From Gammaproteobacteria bacterium (GTDB lineage Bacteria > Pseudomonadota > Gammaproteobacteria > Steroidobacterales > Steroidobacteraceae), in assembly GCA_016882265.1 (NCBI GenBank), contig VGVB01000002.1, forward strand, positions 1 to 64,000: DNA of 64,000 nucleotides, written 5' to 3'. Below are positions 1-12,198 of this stretch, in pieces; the stretch's first letter is position 1, and each line of letters starts with the position of its first letter. The notes under the pieces were generated by a model, which ran no database searches, had not been told where the DNA came from, and worked only from the letters and a program-made list of their open reading frames with translations. Made by a program: the position numbers and the translations under genes.

Positions 1-3000
1 GGCCGCACTGGAGTGCAGGGAGTACAGCCGCGCGACGCTGGGTTCGAGCAACGCGAGGTGCTGCTGCCGCTCGCCGGCGGCCGCGGCCTGCGCGGCTCGC
101 TCGGTAGCCGCACAGATCTCCGCGCGCAGGCGTGCCGCCTCGTCGCGCAGCAGCGCGACTCGTCTGGCGAGCGCACCGGCGCGCTCCGCGGCGGCACCCG
201 CCCGCCCGAGCGGGTTAGCCAATGTGCTGGCGCTGGCCAGCAGTTCTTCGCTGCTGCGGTCAAAGGTCGCCGCATCGCCGGCCAGCCGGTCGAGCGCCAG
301 GGTAGCCTCGGCTGCACCGCGCGCTGCGCGCTCGCAGGCGGCCGTGGTCGGTTCGGTATCGGCACCACCCGCTGCTCCCGCGGAGCGTGATTCGTCTGAT
401 GAAGATCGTGCCCCATCCGGCACGGCGTCGCCCGTTGCAGCCACCGCTGGCTCCGGTCCGCCGTCGCTGTCGGTCGCGTCGCCACCCGGCGGCTCCGCTT
501 CGCGGTCGACCGAGTCGAGCGCCAGTCTCTCGACCTCCAGCGCGACAGTACGGCGCGCGATCTCGTTCTGCCCCGCATCCAACGCGATCGCTGTGACGCG
601 CAGCGGCCACGGCCCTGCGCTCCCGCCCACGTTCTGCTCGCGTTCCTCGCGCATGCCACTCTCGGCGAACTCCAGCGGCCCGTCCGGCGGCGCGAGCTGC
701 CAGTGAATTGACCATGGCTCAGGGAACTGCGCAGTCGAGGCATGTACCTGCGCGCGCAGGCTGACCGCCCGGACCGCCTCGACATCCTCCCCCTCGTCCG
801 CAACGCTGCGCCGCAGGCGTTCCACGGCGGGTACCGCAAGCAGCTCCATGGTCGGATCGAGCACCGGCATGCCGTCAAGCATATGCGCGAAGATCATTTC
901 ACCGTTCTGTTGGAAATCCCCGAGTAATTCCGGACTCAGGCGCCGCTGGTCGAGGGCCAGCTCAACGGCCGCGATCTCGGCCATCTTCTCCTCGAGCTCC
1001 TGGTACCGGGACTCACGCTCGGCGATCATGCGCCGCAGCACAAGCTCGCGACCGGTCCAGTAGTCGCGGTACAGCCGACGTTCCAGCGCGGCACGGAATT
1101 CCTCCTCGTCCGCGCCCAACAGCTTCGCGCGGAATGCGAGGATCTCGTCGGCGCCGGCGAAGCGCCCGCGCGCATGCCACCAGTCGAGCACATGTTCGCG
1201 CAGCTTGCGCTCCAGGAGTTCGATCTCCTGCTGCATGAATTCCTGCGGCCATTCGGCTTCGGTGAACGGAAACGCGGGATCGCGCGCGAGCGTGGCGACG
1301 ATGTCGTCGTGGAAGTACGTGTAGACGCGGGCGCGGCGCTCGTCGAGGCCGAGCATGCCGCCCGGATCGACCATGTCGAGGATCGAGGGTACAAGGCCCT
1401 TGACCCGCAGTTTCTGTCCCGACGTGATCAGGCCGCCGCCCGCCGGAGCGAGGTACCCCTGATAGGCGAGCAGCTCGCGCTCATCGCGCAGCGGCTCGAA
1501 GCCCGCAAGGCCCACGAGTTCGATGGTGTTCTTCGTGAGCTGCAGCGTCAGCAGCAGCTGGCCGTAGCCCGGGATCAGTTGTGTAGAAGCGATCGTGACC
1601 ATACCCTCGGCGCCTGCGCGGATCTGGTAAATCGTCCCGACGCCGGGCACAAAGCTGAAGATTTCCTGCGCAGCGACCGACCTGACGTAATCGTTGATTT
1701 CGCCCTCGCGCGCATAGGCCTTCAGAACCTCGACCACCGAACTCGCCTTGTCGAGCCGCGCCATCCACTTCGGTCCGAGGCCGCGCTGATTGGCCTCGTC
1801 TGTGGCGCGCCTGAGTTCCTCGACGTAGGGCAGGAGGCGCCTGTCGGTCAGGGTCGGTCCGAAGACGAGGGCATCGACGAGAGTCTTCTGCAGCCAGTCC
1901 TCGAACTGCTGGCCGTGGCGCCAGGCGCTGCCGCCGAGCTCCTGCAGGAAGTGTGCCGGGCCGCCCTCGCGCGCCACGGCCTCCAGACGGCCCAGTTCCG
2001 CCAGCACCTCGCCCGCGGCCGTGCGGCGCTGGCGGAAGGTGTCGAGCGGATCGGTGCCAGCGCCGGCCAGGGCCAACTCGCGCTCGCGCTGGATGATGCC
2101 CTGCAGGATCACGATGTCGCGTGCGTACCGCGGGTTCTCACGCTTGATGCGCTCGATCTCGCCCTGCGGCAGCAGTTCGAAGAATGCCGAGAACTGCAGG
2201 CGCTTGACCTTCTCGGGATCGATTCGGATCCGTTTGAGTTCGCCCTCGTCGCTCAAGGTGCGGAATTCGCCGAGTTTGAGGTTGGGCGCCAGCCAGTCAC
2301 CGAGCCGATTCCCGGCTGCAAGCACGTTGTTCTGGAGCAGCAACGCCGCACCATACCGATTCACCGACTCCCTAGCCGCCGTCAGCAGCTCCTCGTCGGT
2401 GAGGCCCGGCGCGCGAGCGCGCTCGATCTCGATGAAGGCCCGGTAGGCCTCGGGGCCGTCGGTGCGCAGGTCGCGGCTCTTGAGGTCCCGGATTGCCGCC
2501 GCCGTCTCCAGGACGGCCAGGAAACTGGCGCGGGTCGCGGCGTCGACGCGGTCGCCGTAGACCTGTTCGATGACATGCCGGCGCTCGCCTGGCGAGAGCT
2601 TCTCGAAAGCCTTGAAACGTTTGGTCTCGCCATCGGGGAGTATCGCCAGCCGCGCGCCATCGTCGAGCGACCGCAGCAGGTACTTGGCCTGGGCAACCTT
2701 GTCATTAGCATGCGCATGGTAGAAGTGCCAGTTGCCGACGGCGCCGCCCCAAGCATAGCGCCGGCGCACATCGGGCTTGAAGTAGAAGAAGTCCGGATCG
2801 GCGGCGGCATTGGCCCGCCGGCGTCCCACGCTGCCATCGGGTCGGCGGTCGATCCAGGTGAGCGTTTCGCCGTCGGCGCTGCGTCCCATCACCTGTTGGT
2901 GGTAGGCGCCCTCGAGGAAATACGCCTCCGGATTCGCCTTGAGCAGCCGGCGTCCCTCGCGCAGCTTCTGCACGAAATCGCTGGTCGCCTGCGACTGGCG

Positions 3001-3672
3001 CCAGTCCGGAATGAATGCTTCGTGCCTGTGCGCCACGATGTCCATCTGCCCCGGGTCCACGCCGTGGGTCAGCCGCGCAAATTCCTCGTTGTAAGCCGCA
3101 ACGAGATCCGCGCCAGCCTGGCCAGCGGCAAATGGCGTGAAATCGATATCGCTCTTGGCATTGCCGACGGTGCCGAAATCATTGACCGCGAGCAGGTCGC
3201 CGAAGCGGCCCGAGGCCGCGAGCCGCGACAGCACCTCCTGATGGATCTCGGCGCGCAGGCGGCCGATTTCCCGGCTGTCATCGCCGCCGATCGTGGCATC
3301 GCCGAGCAGAGCATGTACGACGCTGAAATGACCGGCGCGCCGGAACAGCTCGATCACAACCTGCCGGTCGAGCTGGCGTCCGCTGGCCTTGAGTTCAGCC
3401 CAGAACTGGCGGGTGTCGGCCTGCCGCGCCTTCAGCTCGGACTCGGGAAGTCCGCCGTGTCCGTGCGCGGCCGCTTCGCCGTGCGGCTCGCTGCCTGCGA
3501 CAATGATTCGCGCCGGGCGAAAGCGGAAGAGAAATTCGCGCTCCTGCCCCTCGCGCTGCTCCTGGGCTGCGGGAATTCCGCCGTCGCAGAGCAGCAGCAA
3601 GCCGCACACGGCCCACCCTGCAGCGTATGACCGCACGGCGCGAATCACTCCAGGCCGACCCGCGATCGTCAT
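1..3672 (-). CDS. Large (>1220 aa, incomplete at the window edge) exported protein of unknown function with a nucleotidyltransferase-like motif
   Basis: Reverse complement from ATG at 3672 reads MTIAGRPGVIRAVRSYAAGWAVCGLLLLCDGGIPAAQEQREGQ... (signal-peptide-like) and stays open to position 1. It is absent from the ORF track because no stop lies in the window. It contains NDFGTVGNAKSDIDF and GQMDIVAH. Confidence 0.75.
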   Translation of the reverse strand, partial: MTIAGRPGVIRAVRSYAAGWAVCGLLLLCDGGIPAAQEQREGQEREFLFRFRPARIIVAGSEPHGEAAAHGHGGLPESELKARQADTRQFWAELKASGRQLDRQVVIELFRRAGHFSVVHALLGDATIGGDDSREIGRLRAEIHQEVLSRLAASGRFGDLLAVNDFGTVGNAKSDIDFTPFAAGQAGADLVAAYNEEFARLTHGVDPGQMDIVAHRHEAFIPDWRQSQATSDFVQKLREGRRLLKANPEAYFLEGAYHQQVMGRSADGETLTWIDRRPDGSVGRRRANAAADPDFFYFKPDVRRRYAWGGAVGNWHFYHAHANDKVAQAKYLLRSLDDGARLAILPDGETKRFKAFEKLSPGERRHVIEQVYGDRVDAATRASFLAVLETAAAIRDLKSRDLRTDGPEAYRAFIEIERARAPGLTDEELLTAARESVNRYGAALLLQNNVLAAGNRLGDWLAPNLKLGEFRTLSDEGELKRIRIDPEKVKRLQFSAFFELLPQGEIERIKRENPRYARDIVILQGIIQRERELALAGAGTDPLDTFRQRRTAAGEVLAELGRLEAVAREGGPAHFLQELGGSAWRHGQQFEDWLQKTLVDALVFGPTLTDRRLLPYVEELRRATDEANQRGLGPKWMARLDKASSVVEVLKAYAREGEINDYVRSVAAQEIFSFVPGVGTIYQIRAGAEGMVTIASTQLIPGYGQLLLTLQLTKNTIELVGLAGFEPLRDERELLAYQGYLAPAGGGLITSGQKLRVKGLVPSILDMVDPGGMLGLDERRARVYTYFHDDIVATLARDPAFPFTEAEWPQEFMQQEIELLERKLREHVLDWWHARGRFAGADEILAFRAKLLGADEEEFRAALERRLYRDYWTGRELVLRRMIAERESRYQELEEKMAEIAAVELALDQRRLSPELLGDFQQNGEMIFAHMLDGMPVLDPTMELLAVPAVERLRRSVADEGEDVEAVRAVSLRAQVHASTAQFPEPWSIHWQLAPPDGPLEFAESGMREEREQNVGGSAGPWPLRVTAIALDAGQNEIARRTVALEVERLALDSVDREAEPPGGDATDSDGGPEPAVAATGDAVPDGARSSSDESRSAGAAGGADTEPTTAACERAARGAAEATLALDRLAGDAATFDRSSEELLASASTLANPLGRAGAAAERAGALARRVALLRDEAARLRAEICAATERAAQAAAAGERQQHLALLEPSVARLYSLHSSAA

Positions 3673-3897
3673 CTCGGGCACCGTCGGGACAAGCGGGCTT
3701 CGAACGCGGTGCCGATGGTAGCACCCGCGCGCCGAATCCGGGTCAGCGGCGGGAACCGCGCGCCCTGCGAACCAGCCAACCTGCCCGGCGCATCCTCGCC
3801 CGGCACGAACCCGAGGCCGGATGGGCCGGAACGGTCACAGGTCTGGTCCGCGCCGGTGTAGGCTGACGACTGCCAACAGTGATCCGGAGATGGACCC

Positions 3898-4806
3898 ATG
3901 CGCATCGGCATCATGATCGGTACGGACAGCACACGCCCGACGCTCGACGACCTCATCACCCGGGCGCGGGCCGCCGAAGCTGCCGGGCTGGACGATCTGT
4001 GGATGGCCAACATCTTCTCCTTCGATGCCATCACCACGCTGGCGCTGCTCGCCCGGGAAACCAGCCGCATCGGTCTCGGCACGGCGGTCACGCCCACCTT
4101 TCCGCGCCACCCCGTGGCGATGGCCCAACAGGCGCTGACGGCGGCGGCCGCCAGCAACGGCCGCTTCACGCTCGGCATCGGCCTGTCGCACAAGCTGGTC
4201 ATCGAGGACATGTTCGGCCTGTCCTACGCCCGGCCGGCGGCGCACATGCGCGAGTACCTGTCGGTGCTGAAGCCGCTGCTGCGCGGCGCAACGGTGGCGT
4301 TCAACGGCGAGTTGTACCGCGTGCACGGCGTGACGCTGGACGTCCCCGGTGCCGGCGTCCCGGCGGTGCTCATCGCCGCGCTCGGTCCGGTGATGCTGCG
4401 GCTGGCCGCGGAACTGTGCGACGGCACCAGCACCTGGATGGTCGGCCCGCGGACGATGGAGAGCCACATCCTGCGTTCGCTGCGCGCCGCGGGCCAGCCC
4501 ACGCCGCGCGTGGTCGGCGGCTTCCCGGTGCTGCTGACCAACCGGCCGGACGAGGTCCGCGCCGAACTCGGCCAATTGCTCACCATCTATGGGCAATTGC
4601 CGAGCTATCGCGCGATGCTCGACCGGGAAGGGCTGGCGCGCCCCGAGGACGTGGCGATCCTCGGCGACGAGCCACTGCTGCGCGGCGCCATCCGGCGCCT
4701 GGCGGAGATCGGTGTGACCGACTTCAACGCCGCCATCATGGGCTCGGATCCGGCGGCCAGCGCGCGCACGCTGCAGTTCCTCGGCGACGTCGCCGCCCGG
4801 ACCTGA
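3898..4806 (+). CDS. LLM-class (luciferase-like, F420/flavin-dependent) oxidoreductase
   Basis: 302 aa, MRIGIMIGTDSTRPTLDDLITRARAAEAAGLDDLWMANIF...IGLGTAVTPTFPRHPVAMAQQALT, typical of LLM oxidoreductases. Confidence 0.85.
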   Translation: MRIGIMIGTDSTRPTLDDLITRARAAEAAGLDDLWMANIFSFDAITTLALLARETSRIGLGTAVTPTFPRHPVAMAQQALTAAAASNGRFTLGIGLSHKLVIEDMFGLSYARPAAHMREYLSVLKPLLRGATVAFNGELYRVHGVTLDVPGAGVPAVLIAALGPVMLRLAAELCDGTSTWMVGPRTMESHILRSLRAAGQPTPRVVGGFPVLLTNRPDEVRAELGQLLTIYGQLPSYRAMLDREGLARPEDVAILGDEPLLRGAIRRLAEIGVTDFNAAIMGSDPAASARTLQFLGDVAART

Positions 4807-4889
4807 AGCGGCTGCGCCGAGCGACGGGCATGGCCGGCACCGGCGGAGTTGTGCTGAAATAGCGCTGCCAACTGCTTCGGGGGCGAAGG

Positions 4890-6476
<1,587 letters not shown>

Positions 6477-6519
6477 GCTGTTGATTCTAAAGCTGTTCTG
6501 TTCCGCGCCCTGGGCCTCA

Positions 6520-6540
6520 TGTATATGTTGATACTATACA
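6520..6540. promoter_or_regulatory. Candidate operator/promoter of the brnTA module (TGTATA-N9-TATACA)
   Basis: TGTATATGTTGATACTATACA immediately upstream of the brnT start, AT-rich against a GC-rich background. Confidence 0.35.
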
Positions 6541-6543
6541 CGC

Positions 6544-6855
6544 ATGCTGGAACCTGAGAGCGCCACCGGTTTTCAACGGGATGCCAGCAACGCCGGCAAA
6601 CACCGTAAGCACGATGTGACCGATGCGGAAGCCGAGCAGGTGTTCTTCTGTCCCGATCTGCTGGTCGCGACGGATGTACGACACAGCGATGTGGAGCCCC
6701 GCTTCCATGCACTTGGAGAGACACTGTCGGGCAAGAAGTTGCACGTGACGTTTACGCTGCGGGCCGCAGGCACACTGATTCGCATCATTTCGGCCCGCGC
6801 CATGAATCGCAAAGAGAGAGCCGTAAATGAAAGGCAAACTGAAGACTCCGCCTGA
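6544..6855 (+). CDS. brnT: BrnT family type II toxin
   Basis: GFQRDASNAGKHRKHDVTDAEAEQVFFCPDLLVATDVRHSDVEPRFHALGETLSGKKLHVTFTLR...IRIISARAMNRKER matches the BrnT pattern; overlaps a BrnA-like gene. Confidence 0.8.
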   Translation: MLEPESATGFQRDASNAGKHRKHDVTDAEAEQVFFCPDLLVATDVRHSDVEPRFHALGETLSGKKLHVTFTLRAAGTLIRIISARAMNRKERAVNERQTEDSA

Positions 6856-7096
6856 ATTCAGCTCGGAGGCCGCGGAGCGAGCCTTCTGGGCGCGCCATGA
6901 CAGCACGGAGTATGTCGACTGGTCCGCGGCCAGGCGCGTGCAGTTGGCCAGGCTCAAACCATCGACTGAAACCATTTCATTGCGACTTCCGAAGTATCTG
7001 CTGGACAACATCCGGCAGATCGCCAACTCGCGCGATGTTCCCTACCAGTCATTGATCAAGATGTGGTTACAGGAACACGCCGTTGAGCGGCGCTGA
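6827..7096 (+). CDS. brnA: BrnA/CopG-type antitoxin
   Basis: MKGKLKTPPEFSSEAAERAFWARHDSTEYVDWSAAR...ISLRLPKYLLDNIRQIANSRDVPYQSLIKMWLQE. Confidence 0.8.
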   Translation: MKGKLKTPPEFSSEAAERAFWARHDSTEYVDWSAARRVQLARLKPSTETISLRLPKYLLDNIRQIANSRDVPYQSLIKMWLQEHAVERR

Positions 7097-7205
7097 AACC
7101 GCGAAGGATTGATGCTCGAACCAGGCGGCTCCGGGCGATCAGCGCCGGTTCGGATAGTCCCGGCCGGAGCTTCGCTGCGGAAGCCCCGGCAGGGTCTGGT
7201 GGAAT

Positions 7206-7282
7206 TGGCGCGCCCGGCGGGAGTCGAACCCACGACCTACGGCTTCGGAGACCGTCACTCTATCCAGCTGAGCTACGGGCGC
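7206..7282 (-). tRNA. tRNA-Arg (anticodon CCG)
   Basis: Reverse complement folds as a cloverleaf: GCGCCCG acceptor, GCTC/GAGT D arm, ACGGT-CTCCGAA-GCCGT anticodon arm, GTGGG-TTCGACT-CCCGC T arm, CGGGCGC, encoded CCA. Confidence 0.95.
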
Positions 7283-7319
7283 GGAACTGGTGGCGCTGGC
7301 GCGGCTATAATAGCCGCCC

Positions 7320-7889
7320 ATGAGCAGTCAGGACAGCCATTTCCGGAACGTCTTCGGAGCGATCCTTGGGATCCTCGTCGCGGTCACGCTCAGCCTGCTC
7401 GGTCTCGCGCGCTGGCTCGATCGCAGCACAGCGGACCAGCGGCACGCGGATGACCCGCTGGTTCGCGCTGAGGTGCTGGAGCGCATTCGCCCGCTCGGCC
7501 GCGTAGCACTCGCCGGTCAGGTCAATTCCGCGCTGGCGCTGAGCGCGCCCGCGGCGACACCAGTCACTCCAACATCAGCAGCAACTGCGCCGGAGCCGAC
7601 GCCTGCGGTGGCTGCGGCCTCTCCTGCTGCCGCCGGTCCCGATGGCAAGGCCATCTTCGACTCGGCCTGCAACGTCTGCCATGGAGCCGGCCTCGCCGGC
7701 GCCCCGAAAGTCGGTGACAAGGCCGGCTGGGCCGCGCGCATCGCGCAGGGCACCGCGACGCTGCACCAGCACGCGATCCAGGGCTACCAGGGCGCGATCG
7801 GCGTCATGCCGGCCAAGGGCGGGCGCACGGATCTGTCCGACGAAGCCGTCGGCGCGGCCGTCGATTACATGGTCGCCGGCAGCCGTTAG
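7320..7889 (+). CDS. c-type cytochrome (cytochrome c5-like)
   Basis: N-terminal TM segment and CNVCHGAGLAGAPKVGDKAGWAARIAQG...GVMPAKGG. Confidence 0.88.
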   Translation: MSSQDSHFRNVFGAILGILVAVTLSLLGLARWLDRSTADQRHADDPLVRAEVLERIRPLGRVALAGQVNSALALSAPAATPVTPTSAATAPEPTPAVAAASPAAAGPDGKAIFDSACNVCHGAGLAGAPKVGDKAGWAARIAQGTATLHQHAIQGYQGAIGVMPAKGGRTDLSDEAVGAAVDYMVAGSR

Positions 7890-7935
7890 TCAGAACTTCG
7901 CAGTCGCGACGTAGCGCCTGCACTAACGGGAATCC

Positions 7936-8496
7936 ATGCTCATGAGGTGGGACATGCGCAGGGCTGTTAGCAACGGCTGGCTGGTGGCGGGACTGCTGCT
8001 GGCGGGAGCGGCGCTCGCCGGTCCCGCGGACGAGGAGCTGGGCTGCGACCAGATCGGCGAGCAGATGGCCGCGATCTTCGGCAATGACGAGTTTCAGACG
8101 ATGCTGGAGGACGCCGAGGCGGCCAACGAGGCGGTCAACAAGACCAGCCAGAAGGCCGCGGCGCGCCAGCAGGCCGAGGCGCCCGGGCTGGTCGCGCGGT
8201 CGATGGCTGAAGCCGCGATGGCGACCAACCCGGTGACGGCGGCGGCCGGCGGACTGGTCGCCAACAGTGCCGCGCGGGCGCAGGGCCACGCGCAGATGGC
8301 GCAGGCCAAACGTGATGGTGCGGCCGGGGCCGGCGCACTCGGCAAGTTCCGCAATTCGGCCGAGCGCGTCTACGAGGACGAAGGTGGCAACCTGCCGCGG
8401 CTGCAGCGGCTGCAGCAGTTGTATGAAGACAAGGGCTGCGGGCCGCCGCCCGGCATGGAGGACGGCGACTTCGACGCGGACGAAGACGAGGAGTAG
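7936..8496 (+). CDS. Secreted hypothetical protein
   Basis: Signal peptide VSNGWLVAGLLLAGAALAGPADEE; acidic C-terminus; no family recognised. Confidence 0.6.
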   Translation: MLMRWDMRRAVSNGWLVAGLLLAGAALAGPADEELGCDQIGEQMAAIFGNDEFQTMLEDAEAANEAVNKTSQKAAARQQAEAPGLVARSMAEAAMATNPVTAAAGGLVANSAARAQGHAQMAQAKRDGAAGAGALGKFRNSAERVYEDEGGNLPRLQRLQQLYEDKGCGPPPGMEDGDFDADEDEE

Positions 8497-8582
8497 GAAT
8501 AGCCGACCGCTGGCCGACTCTCCCGGCCAGCCACTGGCCGCGGCGCGCGCCGCGCTGCTCAACGTGCTGTGGCCGGTCGCTG

Positions 8583-10055
<1,473 letters not shown>

Positions 10056-10189
10056 GGGAGTGCAGATGTGGTCGACGGGGGAGGCCAGTGTAGCGAACGG
10101 CCGCCGGCCCGGTCAGTGCTGCGTGCGCGTATGATCCCTGCTGCTCGAGTCCGGCCGTCAGTGCCTGAACGCCGGGAGTGAGGTTGGCG

Positions 10190-10999
10190 ATGCCCAGGAT
10201 CAGAGTGCGCGATCTCCATGTCTACTACGAATTCGCCGGCGCCGATACCGGCGAGCCGGTGGTGCTGATCATGGGACTCGGCGGCGATCACCAGGGCTGG
10301 CTGCCGGCCCAGGTTCCGTCGCTGACGGCGGCGGGCTATCGTTGCCTGTTGTTCGACAACCGCGACGTCGGACGGACCGACGCCAGCCCGGTGCCGGCTT
10401 ATACGGTGCGCACCTTCGCCGACGACACGGCCGGCCTGTTGCAGGCACTCGGCATCGAGCGTGCGCACATCGTCGGCGGGTCGATGGGCGGCCTCATCGC
10501 GCAGGAACTTGCGCTCAGTCATCCCGAACTCGTGCGCAGCCTGACGCTGCTGTCCACGATGCCCTGCATCGATGCGCTGATGCGCGCATTCCTCGCGGCG
10601 ATGGACGCGGCGCGGGAACGCCTGGCGCCGGCAGATGTATTCACGCTCGGCGCGCCGTGGCTGTTCACCTGGCGCTTCTTCGCGAACCCCGAGGCCGTGC
10701 TGCTGGCCCGGCAGATGTCCCTGCAGAATCCGTATCCGCAGCCGCTCGACGCCTGGCGCAGGCAGTGCGCCGCGTCGCTGACGCACGATTCCCGCACCAG
10801 ACTCGGGCAGATCCGCGCGCCGACGCATGTGGTGGTGGGCGCCGAGGATGTGCTGACACCGCCGCACATGTCGCGGCTGCTCGCCGAACTGATCCCGGGC
10901 GCGACGCTGACGATCATCCCCGGCGGCGGCCACGGCACGTTCATCGAGCAGGCTGCGGCGCAGGACGCCGCCATGATCGGGTTCCTGCGCCGGCATTGA
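10190..10999 (+). CDS. Alpha/beta-fold hydrolase
   Basis: MPRIRVRDLHVYYEFAGADTGEPVVLIMGLGGDHQGW; nucleophile motif GGSMGG; GGGHGTF near the C-terminus. The ORF may start at 10178. Confidence 0.85.
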   Translation: MPRIRVRDLHVYYEFAGADTGEPVVLIMGLGGDHQGWLPAQVPSLTAAGYRCLLFDNRDVGRTDASPVPAYTVRTFADDTAGLLQALGIERAHIVGGSMGGLIAQELALSHPELVRSLTLLSTMPCIDALMRAFLAAMDAARERLAPADVFTLGAPWLFTWRFFANPEAVLLARQMSLQNPYPQPLDAWRRQCAASLTHDSRTRLGQIRAPTHVVVGAEDVLTPPHMSRLLAELIPGATLTIIPGGGHGTFIEQAAAQDAAMIGFLRRH

Positions 11000-11032
11000 C
11001 CGGGCGGTGTCCTCCGGTGCGGTCCAATCGTA

Positions 11033-11452
11033 CTAGACGAGCCTGACGGGCCGGAGCCTGCGGCCCGACCTCGCGAACCCGCGATCGAACGTAGCGAACT
11101 CCACGCCGTGCGGCGCTCGCAGGAGATGCAGAGCGTCCGCGAGCCCGAGCCCTCTGCCGGTAGCCTCCAGTGCGGCGGCCACCGCGCCGGCATCCTCAAC
11201 CTGCACCTTGGGGAGACCCAACAGGCCGCGCAGAGCACGCGCCGCTTCGGCTGCACTCAGCTCGTACACCGACTCGAGCACCCAGGCTGCCTCGAGCAGC
11301 ACGGTCACGACACGCCAGTACCGCCGCCCGGCTGCGGCCCGAACCCCCCGGTCCCTCTCCGCGAGGATCTTCGCCGGGCCAACCGGGGGCACCGAGCCGA
11401 ACACCTGACTGAGTGTCGTCGGCTGGAACGGCGCCCCGGCGCGGAGGCGCAC
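11033..11452 (-). pseudogene. Degraded PIN-domain (VapC-like) gene, 5' part disrupted
   Basis: Frame carries only the C-terminal PIN part (VVTVLLEAAWVLESVYELSAAEAARALRGLLGLPKVQVEDAGAVAAALEATGRGLGLADALHLL...FATFDRGFARS). VapC N-terminus-like ADDTQSGVRLGAPGWPGEDP lies in another frame. Confidence 0.6.
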
Positions 11453-11482
11453 GCCGGCGTAACTCGCGGACCATCACCCGGG

Positions 11483-11887
11483 TTACACGCCGGGCGGGCA
11501 CATCAGTGGAATCGCGTCGCGTCTGTTGCGACGGTACACGCGAAAATCGCTGTCGACCGTCACTACGTTGTGTTTGAGATGCAGCTCGCTCATCGTGATG
11601 AGGCACAAATCGGCCAGATCCGGCCTGCGGTCGGCGTAGCGTCTGGCGAGAGCATCGAGCTGCGGCAGGTAAGCGTTGCAGTCGAAATCCAGGGTCACCA
11701 GTTGCTGCTTGACGAGATTCAGCGCGATCGAACAACTGCCCAGATGAAATGCGGTTTCCGCAAGCACCGCTTCGCAAGTCAGCAGGGGTTCGGTGAATCC
11801 CTCCGCAAGGCTTACCGCCCAGTCATGATAACGGTCGTTGCGACTGACGAATGCGACCAGAAAGCCGGTGTCGGCAATTCCTTTCAT
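11483..11887 (-). CDS. PIN-domain toxin (VapC-like)
   Basis: MKGIADTGFLVAFVSRNDRYHDWAVSLAEG...DLADLCLITMSELHLKHNVVTVDSDFRVYRR; preceded by an RHH antitoxin. Confidence 0.8.
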   Translation of the reverse strand: MKGIADTGFLVAFVSRNDRYHDWAVSLAEGFTEPLLTCEAVLAETAFHLGSCSIALNLVKQQLVTLDFDCNAYLPQLDALARRYADRRPDLADLCLITMSELHLKHNVVTVDSDFRVYRRNRRDAIPLMCPPGV

Positions 11888-11898
11888 GATCAGACGCT

Positions 11899-12114
11899 TC
11901 AGGAGCGGGAATAGCCTTTGCGCTGGGACAAATTGCCGGGCAGGCCACGAATACTCCCCGCCAGCTTCATGAACGGCCGGTCCGGAGCGCCCTGACGCGC
12001 TGCTTCCAGTTGGTCCTTGATGATCTGGCTCTGCGAGAGTCCGCGCCGGCGCGCGAGATCTCGCAGCCAGTTCGCAAGCTCTTCGGGCAGGCGGACGGTA
12101 ACTGTATTACTCAT
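11899..12114 (-). CDS. Ribbon-helix-helix (CopG/Arc-like) antitoxin
   Basis: MSNTVTVRLPEELANWLRDLARRRGLSQSQIIKDQLEAARQ; 11 nt upstream of the PIN toxin. Confidence 0.8.
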   Translation of the reverse strand: MSNTVTVRLPEELANWLRDLARRRGLSQSQIIKDQLEAARQGAPDRPFMKLAGSIRGLPGNLSQRKGYSRS

Positions 12115-12198
12115 ATGGCGAAAGTGTATTCGCCGGATGCACCGGGGTCAACCATGAGTCTGCTGGCCGATGACTTCCGATCCGACAGAACCGTCACG

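Noticed and set aside
1174-3630. 818-aa plus-strand ORF
   Set aside because: Antisense shadow of the real minus-strand gene (1-3672), which has a signal peptide and recognisable motifs. High GC gives long spurious frames.
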